A DNA stretch of 64,000 bases from Caulobacter segnis (GTDB lineage: Bacteria > Pseudomonadota > Alphaproteobacteria > Caulobacterales > Caulobacteraceae): contig NZ_CP096040.1 in assembly GCF_023935105.1 (NCBI RefSeq), forward strand, positions 2,418,001 to 2,482,000. The letters are read 5' to 3'. The notes below the pieces were generated by a model. It was not told the origin of the DNA and did no database searches. It saw only the letters and a list, made by a program, of their open reading frames with translations. Shown here piece after piece: positions 26,148-35,408 of this stretch. Position 1 is the first letter of the stretch. Every line of letters starts with the position of its first letter. A program made the translations under genes and the position numbers.

Positions 26148-27233
26148 ATGGCCGAGGCAGTGAAAGCCGCGCCGCCGCCCCGGGGGCGCGGCGCGAAGTC
26201 CAATCGAACCGGGCGTTTCGAGGCGCTCGAGCGCGAGGCGTTCGACGATGGCTGGGGCGAAGAGGAAGAGCCCAAACAGCTGAAGACGGAGCTTCAGCCC
26301 ATGAAGTCGCGGACGATCATCGCCCGCAACCAGAGCCCGGACGTGGGGTTCGACCGTTCGATCAATCCGTACCGGGGATGCAGCCACGGCTGCATCTACT
26401 GTTACGCCCGTCCCAACCATGCGTATCTCGGTCTGTCGCCGGGCCTCGACTTCGAGAGCAAGATCTTCTTCAAGCCGCACGCGGGCGAACTGCTGGAAAA
26501 GGAACTGGCCAAGGCCAGCTACAAGCCGGCGACCATCCACATCGGCGGCGATACCGATCCCTATCAGCCCGACGAGAAGCAACTGCGGGTCACGCGGCAG
26601 GTGATCGAGGTGCTGGAGCGCTACAGCCACCCCTTCACGATCATCACCAAGTCGGCCCTGATCCTGCGCGACCTCGACATCTACAGCCGCCTGGCGGCGC
26701 GCAAGCTGACCCGGGTGGCGATCTCGATCACCACCCTGGACCGACGACTGGCCCGCAGCATGGAGCCGAGAGCCGCCACGCCCGGCAAGCGGATCGAGGC
26801 GGTGCGGCGGCTGACCGAGGCCGGGGTGCCGGTCACGGTGATGTTCGCACCGGCCATTCCGGGTCTCAACGACCATGAGGTCGAGGCGGTGCTGGAGGCC
26901 TCGGCCAAGGCCGGGGCGCGAGGGGCGGGCTATGTCGCCCTGCGCCTGCCGCGCGAGATCGCCCAACTGTTCGAAGAGTGGCTGGAGAGCGACTATCCCG
27001 ACCGGGCCAGGAAGGTGATGTCGCTGGTGCGGCAGATCCGCCAGGGCGAGACCTATCGCTCCGGCTGGGGGGAGCGGATGGTCGGCGACGGCCCGGTGGC
27101 CGAGGTACTGCGGCAGAGGTTCCACCTGGCGGTGAAGAAGTTCGGGCTGGACCAGCCCTGGGCGCCGCTGGACGCCAGCCAATTCACCCCGCCCAGGCTG
27201 GGCGGGAGTGGGCAGATGGATTTGTTCGGCTGA
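26148..27233 (+). CDS. PA0069-family radical SAM protein (SplB-like)
   Basis: The 361-aa product starts at ATG 26148; a TTG 30 bases upstream would leave only five bases behind the LexA box. The radical SAM cluster motif is C78-SHG-C82-IY-C85. IHIGGDTDPYQPDEKQLRVT and the rest of the TIM-barrel-like domain follow. Members resemble spore photoproduct lyase (Rv2578c/PA0069 group). The reaction is not established. A LexA box directly upstream suggests induction by DNA damage and hence a repair or damage-response role, which is inference. Confidence 0.88.
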   Translation: MAEAVKAAPPPRGRGAKSNRTGRFEALEREAFDDGWGEEEEPKQLKTELQPMKSRTIIARNQSPDVGFDRSINPYRGCSHGCIYCYARPNHAYLGLSPGLDFESKIFFKPHAGELLEKELAKASYKPATIHIGGDTDPYQPDEKQLRVTRQVIEVLERYSHPFTIITKSALILRDLDIYSRLAARKLTRVAISITTLDRRLARSMEPRAATPGKRIEAVRRLTEAGVPVTVMFAPAIPGLNDHEVEAVLEASAKAGARGAGYVALRLPREIAQLFEEWLESDYPDRARKVMSLVRQIRQGETYRSGWGERMVGDGPVAEVLRQRFHLAVKKFGLDQPWAPLDASQFTPPRLGGSGQMDLFG

Positions 27234-27283
27234 TGGGGGCGGGGAGGCCTTGACCCGGCCGCCCGCGCTGGCGAAGCAGGACC

Positions 27284-27760
27284 ATGATCTCCGTCGTCCT
27301 CGTCGCTTCCGAAGACCTGCCCGGCCTGGCCGCCCAGATGGCCATGCTGGTGCCCGCCGCCGTGGATGGCCTGGTCAAGGACGTGGTGCTGGTCGGCGAC
27401 GGCGAGCCCGGCGTCGAGGCCTTGGCCGAGGACAGCGGCGCGCGGCTGGTCACGGCCTCGGGCGATGTCGGCGCCCGGCTCGCGGCGGGCGCCGCCGTCG
27501 CGCGCGGCGACTGGATCCTGACCCTGCGCGCGGCCCCGGCCCTGCGCGAAGGCTGGCGCGAGCCGGTCGAGAAGCATCTGGCGGGCGGGGCGGGCGCGCC
27601 GGCGGCCCTGGCTGTTCCCGGCGGTCTGCTGAGCAGGCTGTCGCCGCGCCTGCACGGCGTGCTGGTCCGTCGGCTGGACTGGCCCGCCAATTGGCCAGCG
27701 AGCGGTGGCGACGAGAAGGCGCTGGCCAGGCAGTTGCGCGCCAAGCGGCTGGACTACTAG
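27284..27760 (+). CDS. glycosyltransferase family 2-like protein, short
   Basis: The 158-aa product starts MISVVLVASEDLPGLAAQMA, resembling the nucleotide-binding start of GT2 domains, with GARLAAGAAVARGDWILTLR like the GT2 DxD region, except that here GDWIL stands in place of a DxD pair. It is shorter than a full GT2 enzyme. It could be a minimal or degenerate transferase. It lies 50 bases after the radical SAM gene and may be co-transcribed. Confidence 0.65.
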   Translation: MISVVLVASEDLPGLAAQMAMLVPAAVDGLVKDVVLVGDGEPGVEALAEDSGARLVTASGDVGARLAAGAAVARGDWILTLRAAPALREGWREPVEKHLAGGAGAPAALAVPGGLLSRLSPRLHGVLVRRLDWPANWPASGGDEKALARQLRAKRLDY

Positions 27761-27937
27761 CCCTTCCCAGTATCGTCCTTCCCGCCGCGTGGTGGGATCC
27801 AGGGCTGACAATGCTGGTCGTCGCGATCTGAACGTCTGTCTGTCGGTCAGAAGCTCAAGGCGTGCTTCGACCCTTTGCTGACGTGCGCATCGTAGCTGTA
27901 CAACCGTGACGAACTTCAGCGGCTGAAGCTAGGACCC

Positions 27938-28159
27938 ATGCGCGACCCGATGCGAAACCTTGGAGCCTGGGGCGCGATCATTCTCGCTCCCGTGGGTGCC
28001 GGGATGCTATTCACCGCCTTCGGCCGCAAAGGCCAAACGTCACGACAGTGGGCCAAGGAAGCTGGCGTCGATCTCGCGACGTGGTGTGCATTGGGGGCCA
28101 TTTTTCTCATTGGCGGCATTGCGCTTCTCGCCATCATCCGATGGTCCGACCGGAGATAG
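27938..28159 (+). CDS. putative small two-helix membrane protein
   Basis: The 73-aa frame starts MRDPMRNLGAWGAIILAPVG. Two hydrophobic helices (about 9-27 and 46-67) are separated by a charged loop (FGRKGQTSRQWAKEAG). No good RBS is seen and third-position GC is lower than in neighbours, so coding status is uncertain. It stands alone in a 559-base stretch (27761-28319) with no other convincing gene. The remaining parts of that stretch hold no clear hairpin or motif. Confidence 0.45.
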   Translation: MRDPMRNLGAWGAIILAPVGAGMLFTAFGRKGQTSRQWAKEAGVDLATWCALGAIFLIGGIALLAIIRWSDRR

Positions 28160-28319
28160 CGTGGAAGCCTAGTGCTGCAGGGGTTGGGCCGGCTACCGCA
28201 GCTCACCACCCCGAACAGACCCTCAGCACATCCGCGTTCCTCGCCTGCGAACGCCTTCTGTCGGTAGCGGTCGATCTCCATCATTCAGCCAGGAATGACG
28301 GGACTGTTTTGAACGGAGC

Positions 28320-29978
28320 CTACTGAGACGCCAGTTGGGTCATCAGCTGGTCGATCGAGGTCGGGGCCGCGATCTGCGGGTCCAGGCGGAAGTCGACGGT
28401 GCGCGCGCCGTTGGCCACGGCGTCCAGGGTCTTGTTCTCCGCGCCCATCAGCCGGCGATAGGTCCAGTAGCTGGCCATCACCTTCTCGACGTAGTTGCGG
28501 GTTTCCTGGAACGGCAGGCTCTCGATCAGCAACAGGGTGTCGCAGTCGCCGCCCAGCTGGGCCGCCGTCCTGTTGAGCGTGGCCGGACCGCCGTTGTAGG
28601 CCGCCACGGCGCGCAGGAGGTCGGGGCTCTTCACGCCCCGGTCCATCAACCAGGTGAAATAGTCCTGGCCGGCCCGCAGGTTGAAGGCGGGATCGAACAG
28701 CGGGGAGTTGTCGGCCCGCAGCTTGTCGTCGCCGACGACATCGGCGGCGGAGGCCGGGCGCACCTGCATCAGGCCCACGGCGCCGGCGTTGGACACCGCC
28801 AGCGGATCGAAGCGGCTCTCCTGGCGCACCAGGGCGTAGACCATGGCCTTGTCGATGGTGAAGCCGCCGACCGGATCCAGCGGGGGCAGGGGATAGTCCT
28901 CGCCGCCGACCCGGCGGACCGGGCGGCCGCCGTTCAGCGGCGCATTGGCGTTCAGGGCCAGGGCCAAGGCCGTCCAGTCGTCGCGCAGCGCCGGCGTCTC
29001 GGCCAGGGAGAGGCCGGCGCGCAGCTCCATCCCGGCCTCGCGCCAGCGCCCGATCTGGGCCAGGGCCGTGGCGCGGCGGGCGCGAGGATCGGAGGTCACC
29101 AGCCGGTCCAGCGAGGCGCTGTCGGGACCGACATAGTTGGCGCGGGTTAACAGGGAGGCGATGGGATCGTAGGTCTCCTCCACGGCCGCCGGAACGCCGG
29201 CCAGGGCCAACTGGCGGACGGCGATCATGCCGTAGAAGGTGTGGGGCGAGCGGGCGGCGTCCCGCAGCAGGGCCTGGGCCTCGCGGCCATGGCCGGCCTG
29301 GCTGGCCGCGCGGGCGGCCCAGAAGGCGCCAGCGGCGCGCAGCCATTCATCCTCGTGCTGGTCGCGGGCGACCTGTTCGAAATAGGCCTGGGCCTGGGGA
29401 AGGTCGCTCAGGCGATAGGCCGCCAGACCCGCGATCCAGCGCTCGCCGCCGGCCACGGCCAGGGCCAGCGCCTTTTGGACATCGCCGGAATAATAGGCTT
29501 CGCGCGCGGCGCGACCTTTGTCGGCGGGTGGCGGACCGTCTTCATTGGCCACGAACAGCGCCGGCGCCGGCGGCGCGGCGGCGCGTTTGCTAGCCGGCTT
29601 GCGCTTGATGGCCAGGGCGTAGACGCGGTCGGCGCCGGCCTCTTCGCCGTAGCGTTTCAACCAGTCCGTCAGCTCGTCGTAGCGGGCCGAATAGAGGCTG
29701 GGATGCATGACCTTGGCGAAGGCCAGGCGTCCGGCCAGGCTTTGGTCGCGCGCATTGGCGAAGGCGGCCTTGGCCGCGTCGAAGTCACCGCGGTCGGTCG
29801 CCGCGAAAGCGGCGCGATAGGCGCGAACATCTTCCGGGGACAAGGGATCGAGAGCGCCCGCACGCGCGAAACCCTGCGCGCTCGCGAGAGCGCACAGGAA
29901 GAGGGCCGAAAGCACGGCCAGAGTGCGAGACCAAAGCTGCAAAAGCGATCCGCGCCGCCCCCGCGGGCGCGTCCCCAA
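28320..29978 (-). CDS. soluble lytic murein transglycosylase
   Basis: The 552-aa product starts from a TTG at 29978; an internal TTG giving a shorter signal peptide is a possible alternative. A signal sequence ends near ALASA|QG (about 35). A long alpha-superhelical (SLT70 U/L-type) region follows, then the SLT catalytic domain with the active Glu near 388 in YALVRQESRFDP, GLMQVRPASA and AVAAYNGGPATLNR. It cleaves peptidoglycan to 1,6-anhydro-muropeptides in the periplasm. It lies 20 bases after the UDG gene on the same strand. Confidence 0.92.
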   Translation of the reverse strand: MGTRPRGRRGSLLQLWSRTLAVLSALFLCALASAQGFARAGALDPLSPEDVRAYRAAFAATDRGDFDAAKAAFANARDQSLAGRLAFAKVMHPSLYSARYDELTDWLKRYGEEAGADRVYALAIKRKPASKRAAAPPAPALFVANEDGPPPADKGRAAREAYYSGDVQKALALAVAGGERWIAGLAAYRLSDLPQAQAYFEQVARDQHEDEWLRAAGAFWAARAASQAGHGREAQALLRDAARSPHTFYGMIAVRQLALAGVPAAVEETYDPIASLLTRANYVGPDSASLDRLVTSDPRARRATALAQIGRWREAGMELRAGLSLAETPALRDDWTALALALNANAPLNGGRPVRRVGGEDYPLPPLDPVGGFTIDKAMVYALVRQESRFDPLAVSNAGAVGLMQVRPASAADVVGDDKLRADNSPLFDPAFNLRAGQDYFTWLMDRGVKSPDLLRAVAAYNGGPATLNRTAAQLGGDCDTLLLIESLPFQETRNYVEKVMASYWTYRRLMGAENKTLDAVANGARTVDFRLDPQIAAPTSIDQLMTQLASQ

Positions 29979-29998
29979 TTCACCTAGTGGGCGAACTT

Positions 29999-30814
29999 CT
30001 AATGCGGGCGGTCCGGACGATCAAGTCGTTCGGTCAGGGTCAAAAGGTCCTGCCAGGCCTTCTTCTTCTGCGCGGGCGTGCGCAGCAGGAAGGCCGGGTG
30101 CAGGGTCGGCATGGCCGGCAGCTCGATCGAACCGTCGTCCGAGATCCATTCAAACCAGCGACCGCGCATCGACAGGATGCCCTCCTCGCGCTTCAGGATC
30201 GACTTGGCCGAAGCGCCGCCGGCCAGCATCAGCATCTTGGGCTTCACCAGGGCGATGGCGCGCTCGACGAAGGGCGCGCAGGTCGCCTGCTCCTGCGGCG
30301 TTGGCGTGCGGTTGCCGGGCGGGCGCCAGAAGACGGTGTTGGTGATGAAGACGCGGCCTTCCAGGCCCGCCGCCTTCAGCATGCGGTCCAGCAGCTTGCC
30401 GGCCCGACCGACGAACGGTTGGCCCTGCGCGTCCTCGTCCGCGCCGGGGCCTTCGCCGATGATCATCAGGGGCGCGTCGCCGACGCCCCGCGAGAACACG
30501 GCCTGCTTGGCGCCTTGCGTCTTCAGCGGACAGCCGTCGAAGGCGGCGATGGCGGCGGCCAGGCTTTCCAGGTCGTGGCAGGCGGCCGCGGCGGCCTTGG
30601 CCATGGCGACGGCCGAGCCGACGTCCGGACCGCGAGTCGCCGCCGGGCGGGCGATCGGAACCGGCGCGGGCGGTGGCTGGCTCTTGGCGCGCAGCATCGC
30701 CGCGCCCTCGGCCAGGCGGTCGATCGGAGCGTCCGCGTACGAAGCCTCGACGCCCGCGTCGGCCCAGAAGGCCAGCAGGCTTTCGACGGCGCGTTGATCG
30801 ACGGCGAGGCTCAT
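29999..30814 (-). CDS. uracil-DNA glycosylase, family 4 type
   Basis: The 271-aa product has the family-4/5-like signature MIIGEGPGADEDAQGQPFVG (about 112-131), followed by GRAGKLLDRML. FITNTVFWRPPGNRTPTP follows, and the His motif is in PTLHPAFLLR near the C-terminus. FDGCPLK (about 93-99) is the alphaproteobacterial form of the N-terminal cysteine region. It excises uracil from DNA to start base-excision repair. The N-terminal 70 residues are variable. The gene heads a leftward pair with the lytic transglycosylase and is divergent from the ETF-QO gene. No LexA box is visible upstream. Confidence 0.88.
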   Translation of the reverse strand: MSLAVDQRAVESLLAFWADAGVEASYADAPIDRLAEGAAMLRAKSQPPPAPVPIARPAATRGPDVGSAVAMAKAAAAACHDLESLAAAIAAFDGCPLKTQGAKQAVFSRGVGDAPLMIIGEGPGADEDAQGQPFVGRAGKLLDRMLKAAGLEGRVFITNTVFWRPPGNRTPTPQEQATCAPFVERAIALVKPKMLMLAGGASAKSILKREEGILSMRGRWFEWISDDGSIELPAMPTLHPAFLLRTPAQKKKAWQDLLTLTERLDRPDRPH

Positions 30815-30977
30815 GAGACGGTCTTAGCGCGGAATGTCGTCCTTCTCCACGCTGCGTCGCAGCAAAAAAGCGAGATCAGACGCTTGACCGCCACTGCGTC
30901 ACGTTCGGATAAGCTGTGATTCAAACAGTCATAAGACGGGCGCCGTGGAAGGCGACCGTTGGGCCCCGGGAGACCCC

Positions 30978-32651
30978 ATGAGCGAAGACCTCGAACGCGA
31001 GTCGATGGAATACGACGTCGTCATCGTCGGCGGCGGTCCCGCGGGCCTCTCGGCGGCGATCCGCCTGAAGCAGCTGGCCGCCAAGGCCGGGACCGAGATT
31101 TCGGTGGCCCTGCTGGAAAAGGGCTCTGAAGTCGGCGCCCACATCCTGTCGGGCGCGGTGATCGATCCCAAGGGCCTGGCCGAGCTGTTCCCGGACTGGA
31201 AGGAGCTAGGCGCGCCGCTGGAGACGCCGGTCACCAAGGACCGCTTCAAGCTGCTGGGTCCGCAGGGCGAGCTCAGCCTGCCGATGTTCGCCATGCCGCC
31301 GTTCATGCACAACCACGGCTGCTACATCGCCTCGCTGGGCAACCTGACCCGCTGGCTGGCCGGCAAGGCCGAGGAACTGGGCGTCGAGATCTATCCGGGC
31401 TTCGCGGCTTCCGACCTGGTCTGGAACGCGGACGGTTCGGTCAAGGGCGTCGTGGTCGGCGTCGTCGGCATCGCCAAGGACGGCCACCACAAGCCGGATT
31501 TCCAGCCGGGCATGGAGCTGCACGGCAAGTATGTGTTCATCGCCGAGGGCGTGCGCGGCTCGCTGGCCAAGCAGCTGATCGCCAAGTTCAAGCTGGACGA
31601 GGGCAAGTCGCCCCAGAAGTACGGCATCGGCATCAAGGAGCTGTGGCAGGTCCCGCCCGAGCAGCACCAGCCGGGCCTGGCCGAGCATACGACGGGCTGG
31701 CCGCTGGATAACCAGACCGGCGGCGGCAGCTTCATGTACCACTTCGGGGACAACTACGTGTCCATCGGCTACGTCGTGCACCTGAACTACAAGAACCCCT
31801 GGCTCTCCCCATTCGACGAGTTCCAGCGTTTCAAGCAGCACCCGGCCATCCGTCCCCACCTGGAAGGCGGCAAGCGCATCGCCTATGGCGCGCGGGCCAT
31901 CACCGAGGGCGGCTACCAGTCGGTGCCGAAGCTGACCTTCCCAGGGGGGGCGCTGATCGGCTGCTCGGCCGGCTTCGTCAACGTGCCGCGCATCAAGGGC
32001 AGCCACAACGCGGTCAAGACCGGCATGATGGCCGCCGAGGCCGCCTATGAGGCCGTCCAGGCCGGCCGGACCAGCGACGAGCTGACCGCCTACCAGACCG
32101 CCTACGACACCTCGTGGGTGGCCAAGGAGCTGAAGGTCGTCCGCAACGCCAAGCCGATGCTGGGCAAGTTCGGCACCGCCCTGGGCGGCGCGGTCAGCAT
32201 GTTCGACATGTGGTGCACGCACCTGTTCGGCGGCTTCTCGTTCTTCGGCACCATGAAGCACGAGAAGACCGACGCGGCCTCGACTGGCCTGGCCAAGGAC
32301 TTCCAGCCGATCGTCTATCCCAAGCCCGACGGCGTGATCAGCTTCGACAAGCTGTCCAGCGTGTTCCTGTCGGCCACCAACCACGAGGAAGACCAACCGG
32401 CCCACCTGAAGCTGAAGGACCCGTCGATCCCGATCGCGGTCAACCTGCCCAAGTACGGCGAGCCGGCGCGTCTCTACTGCCCGGCCGGGGTCTACGAGGT
32501 GCTCTACAACGAGCAGGGCCAGGATCCGCGCTTCCAGATCAACGCCCAGAACTGCGTCCACTGCAAAACCTGCGATATCAAGGACCCGTCGCAGAACATC
32601 GTCTGGACCACGCCGGAAGGCGGCGGCGGACCGAACTATCCGAACATGTAG
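30978..32651 (+). CDS. electron transfer flavoprotein-ubiquinone oxidoreductase
   Basis: The 557-aa product starts at ATG 30978, with GGGAGA upstream. The FAD Rossmann motif is DVVIVGGGPAGLSAAIRL (about 13-30). The C-terminal ferredoxin-like domain carries CPAGVYEV and CVHCKTCDIKDP, the Cys ligands of the 4Fe-4S cluster. It moves electrons from reduced ETF to ubiquinone at the inner membrane, serving acyl-CoA dehydrogenases such as the one at 50.7 kb. It appears monocistronic, closed by a strong terminator. Confidence 0.96.
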   Translation: MSEDLERESMEYDVVIVGGGPAGLSAAIRLKQLAAKAGTEISVALLEKGSEVGAHILSGAVIDPKGLAELFPDWKELGAPLETPVTKDRFKLLGPQGELSLPMFAMPPFMHNHGCYIASLGNLTRWLAGKAEELGVEIYPGFAASDLVWNADGSVKGVVVGVVGIAKDGHHKPDFQPGMELHGKYVFIAEGVRGSLAKQLIAKFKLDEGKSPQKYGIGIKELWQVPPEQHQPGLAEHTTGWPLDNQTGGGSFMYHFGDNYVSIGYVVHLNYKNPWLSPFDEFQRFKQHPAIRPHLEGGKRIAYGARAITEGGYQSVPKLTFPGGALIGCSAGFVNVPRIKGSHNAVKTGMMAAEAAYEAVQAGRTSDELTAYQTAYDTSWVAKELKVVRNAKPMLGKFGTALGGAVSMFDMWCTHLFGGFSFFGTMKHEKTDAASTGLAKDFQPIVYPKPDGVISFDKLSSVFLSATNHEEDQPAHLKLKDPSIPIAVNLPKYGEPARLYCPAGVYEVLYNEQGQDPRFQINAQNCVHCKTCDIKDPSQNIVWTTPEGGGGPNYPNM

Positions 32652-32670
32652 GGATGCATGTGGAGATGAG

Positions 32671-32703
32671 AGCCTCCCGGCCGCTGCCGGGAGGCTTTTT
32701 CTT
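32671..32703 (+). terminator. intrinsic terminator after ETF-QO
   Basis: AGCCTCCCGGC (32671-32681) pairs with GCCGGGAGGCT (32686-32696), a perfect 11-bp stem with a CGCT loop, followed by TTTTT and CTT. Confidence 0.92.
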
Positions 32704-32736
32704 GCGGACCAAGGGGAAACCGCCGAGGGTGGCCGG

Positions 32737-34467
32737 ATGACGCGTATCCAAGTCCTCCTCGCCTGTGTTTCGGTTTCCGCCCTGGCCGCCTGTTCGACCG
32801 CGCCCAGCCAGATCACGATGCGCGGGCCGGTCAACGCCAGTTCGGCGATGTTCGACACCCGCACATCCTACGGCCAGTTCCTGGCCGGCCAGGCGGCTCT
32901 GCGCGACGGCAAGTCTAAGGAGGCCGCCGGCTATTTCGGCACGGCCGCCGTGCTGGGCGACGATCCGGGCCTGATCCAGGAGCGCTCGTTCACCGCTTTG
33001 CTGTTGGCCGGCGAGATCAGCCGCGCCGCCGCCGCCGCGCCGACCGATCCGGATGCGACCGAAGCGGTCAAGCGCCTGGGCGTGCTGACCCGCGTCGTCG
33101 AGTCCATCGCGATCGGCAAGGGCAAGGACGCCCAGGCCCTGCTGAAGGCCGAGCCGCCCGGCTTCCCGCACCAGCAGGCCGCCGCGCTGCTGGCGCCCTG
33201 GGCCGCTGCCGCCGCCGGGGACCGCGAGGGCGCGATCGTCCAGCCAACCCTGCGCAACGACAAGCTGGTCCAGTTCTTCGGCCAGCAGGGCCAGGCGCGC
33301 CTGTTCGAGCGGGCCAAGCGCTATGACGAGGCCGAGACCGACTACAAGGCCCTGACCGCCAGCGCCGCGACGGCCAGCATCTTCACCCTGGACTACGGCG
33401 GCTTCCTGGAGCGTCGCAAGCGCCACGCTGACGCCGTGGCGCTGTACGACACGGCCTTGCGGGCCGCGCCTGCCGACCAGGGCCTGCTGAAGGCCCGAGC
33501 CCGGGCCGCCGCCAAGGGCGCGCCGCCGCCGCTGCCGACCGTCCGCCAGGGGGCGGCCGAGGGCCTGGTGGCCTGCGCCGCGACCTTCGCCGGCGAGCGC
33601 CAGACCCAGTTCGCCCTGGCCTATCTGCGCCTGGCCCTGCGCCTGGATCCGGCCCGCGACGAGGCCTGGGTGCTGGTCGGTGACTTGCTGAACCAGAACC
33701 AGGACCCGCAGGGCGCCATCGAGGCCTATGCGCATGTCGCGCCGGGCTCGCCGCACTACGCTTCGGCCCAGAGCAAGACGGCCTGGGCGTGGAACGACAT
33801 CGGCGACAAGGCCAAGGCGCTGGAGGTGGCGCGCGCCACCGCGATCGCCGTTCCGAACGATCGCGACGCCGCCGTGGCCCTGGCCGACCTGCTGCGCGCG
33901 GGCGGGCAGTGGAACGAGTCCGTGGCCGTGCTGGACCCGATCATCGCGCGCGAGAGCGCCTCGCCCGACTGGCGGCTGCTGTATCTGCGCGCCGTGGCGC
34001 TGGAACAGGCCAAGCGCTGGCCCGAGGCCGAGCGTGACCTGCAGGCGGCGCTGAAGATCAATCCGGACGAGCCCGAGCTGCTGAACTTCCTGGGCTACAG
34101 CTGGATCGACCGCAACGAGCACCTGGCCGATGCGATGGGCATGGTCCAGAAGGCCGTCGCCGCCCGCCCGCAGTCGGGCGCCATGCTCGACTCGCTGGGC
34201 TGGGCCTATTACCGCCTGGGCGACTACAAGACCGCCGTCGAGAAGCTGGAGGCGGCCGTCGAGATGGAGCCGGGCGATCCGGACGTGAACGGCCATCTGG
34301 GCGACGCCTACTGGAAGGTGGGTCGCGCCACCGAGGCCCGCTTCCAGTGGCAGCGGGTGCTGAGCCTGGAGCCCGACGACAAGCAGAAGGCCGAGGCCGA
34401 GGCCAAGCTGAAGGATGGCCTGGGCGTGATGGGGGCGGCGACCAAGTCGACGGTGGCGCACAACTGA
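32737..34467 (+). CDS. TPR-repeat lipoprotein
   Basis: The 576-aa product has a lipoprotein signal MTRIQVLLACVSVSALAACS with the lipobox LAAC (Cys19). At least eight TPR-like repeats follow, clearest at about 310-345 and 430-560 (LNFLGYSWIDRNEHLADAMG, LDSLGWAYYRLGDYKTAVEK). It is anchored in the outer or inner membrane facing the periplasm and probably acts as a scaffold. It begins 33 bases after the ETF-QO terminator and lies 43 bases before ispE, possibly in the same transcript. Confidence 0.9.
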   Translation: MTRIQVLLACVSVSALAACSTAPSQITMRGPVNASSAMFDTRTSYGQFLAGQAALRDGKSKEAAGYFGTAAVLGDDPGLIQERSFTALLLAGEISRAAAAAPTDPDATEAVKRLGVLTRVVESIAIGKGKDAQALLKAEPPGFPHQQAAALLAPWAAAAAGDREGAIVQPTLRNDKLVQFFGQQGQARLFERAKRYDEAETDYKALTASAATASIFTLDYGGFLERRKRHADAVALYDTALRAAPADQGLLKARARAAAKGAPPPLPTVRQGAAEGLVACAATFAGERQTQFALAYLRLALRLDPARDEAWVLVGDLLNQNQDPQGAIEAYAHVAPGSPHYASAQSKTAWAWNDIGDKAKALEVARATAIAVPNDRDAAVALADLLRAGGQWNESVAVLDPIIARESASPDWRLLYLRAVALEQAKRWPEAERDLQAALKINPDEPELLNFLGYSWIDRNEHLADAMGMVQKAVAARPQSGAMLDSLGWAYYRLGDYKTAVEKLEAAVEMEPGDPDVNGHLGDAYWKVGRATEARFQWQRVLSLEPDDKQKAEAEAKLKDGLGVMGAATKSTVAHN

Positions 34468-34510
34468 GCTATCGGCGTTGATCCGTCGTCCCAGCTGAGT
34501 CCGAGAGATC

Positions 34511-35398
34511 ATGCGGCTGCCCCTCGCCACCCTGGCCGCTTTCGCACCCGCCAAGGTCAATCTGTTCCTGCACGTGGGCGGGCCGGACGCCGAGGGCTAT
34601 CACCCGATCGCCAGCCTGATGGTGTTCGCCGACGTCGGCGACCAGATCGCGATCCAGCCTAACGACGCGCCGGCCTTCGAGACGTGCGGGCCGTTCGGGG
34701 CCGCAATCCCGGTCGACGGCGACAATCTGGTGGTTCGCGCGGCCAGGGCCTTTCACGTCAAGTTGGCCGGGCCGGTCCCACCATACCGCCTGATCCTGGA
34801 CAAGCGCCTGCCGATCGCGGCGGGCCTGGGCGGCGGCTCCAGCGACGCCGGCGCGGCCCTCAAGCTGCTGCGCGACGCCCTGGCCCCCGAGCTCTCCGAC
34901 GACGACCTGGAGCCGCTGGCCGCCAGTTTGGGCGCGGACGGCGCGGCCTGCCTGCGGGCCACGGCCCTGATGGCCGAGGGGCGAGGGGAGATCCTGTCGT
35001 CAGCGCCGAAGCTGCCCGACCTGAACGCCGTGCTGGTCAATCCCGGCGCGCCGTCGCCCACGGGCGCGGTCTATCGCGCCTATGACGCGGCCGTGCATCC
35101 GGACGGGGCCGAGCGGCCGTTCCTGCCCGCCGATCTGGAGAGCGCCGAGGAGCTCGCCGCCTGGTTGGCCGTCGCCACGCGCAACGATCTTGAAGCCCCC
35201 GCCGTCGCCCTGGAGCCCCGCATCGGCGAGGTGCTGGACGTTCTGCGCGAGGAGCCCGAAAGTCTGCTGGTCCGCATGTCGGGCTCGGGGGCGACCTGCT
35301 TCGCCCTCTGCGCCGGCGACATCGAGGCCGAGACCCTGGCCGAGCGCCTGCAGGCGATACGGCCGGACTGGTGGGTGCGGCGCTGCCGCCTGAGCTGA
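34511..35398 (+). CDS. ispE: 4-diphosphocytidyl-2-C-methyl-D-erythritol kinase
   Basis: The 295-aa GHMP kinase shows APAKVNLFLHVGG (14-26), PIAAGLGGGSSDAGAALKLL (101-120, ATP-binding motif) and the third motif VRMSGSGATCFAL near 255. It phosphorylates CDP-methylerythritol in the non-mevalonate isoprenoid pathway, in the cytoplasm. Length is normal. A peptidyl-prolyl isomerase gene follows after 10 bases. Confidence 0.96.
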   Translation: MRLPLATLAAFAPAKVNLFLHVGGPDAEGYHPIASLMVFADVGDQIAIQPNDAPAFETCGPFGAAIPVDGDNLVVRAARAFHVKLAGPVPPYRLILDKRLPIAAGLGGGSSDAGAALKLLRDALAPELSDDDLEPLAASLGADGAACLRATALMAEGRGEILSSAPKLPDLNAVLVNPGAPSPTGAVYRAYDAAVHPDGAERPFLPADLESAEELAAWLAVATRNDLEAPAVALEPRIGEVLDVLREEPESLLVRMSGSGATCFALCAGDIEAETLAERLQAIRPDWWVRRCRLS

Positions 35399-35408
35399 GG
35401 AGCTACGA

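Noticed and set aside
30815..30977. LexA box before the uracil-DNA glycosylase gene
   Set aside because: A single GTTC occurs (around 30903) but there is no second GTTC after seven bases.
32578..34560. 660-codon minus-strand open frame
   Set aside because: It is antisense to the TPR lipoprotein gene. Its composition (Gly/Arg/Gln/Ala-rich, no domain) is the usual result of high third-position GC in the real gene, which has a lipobox and clear TPRs.
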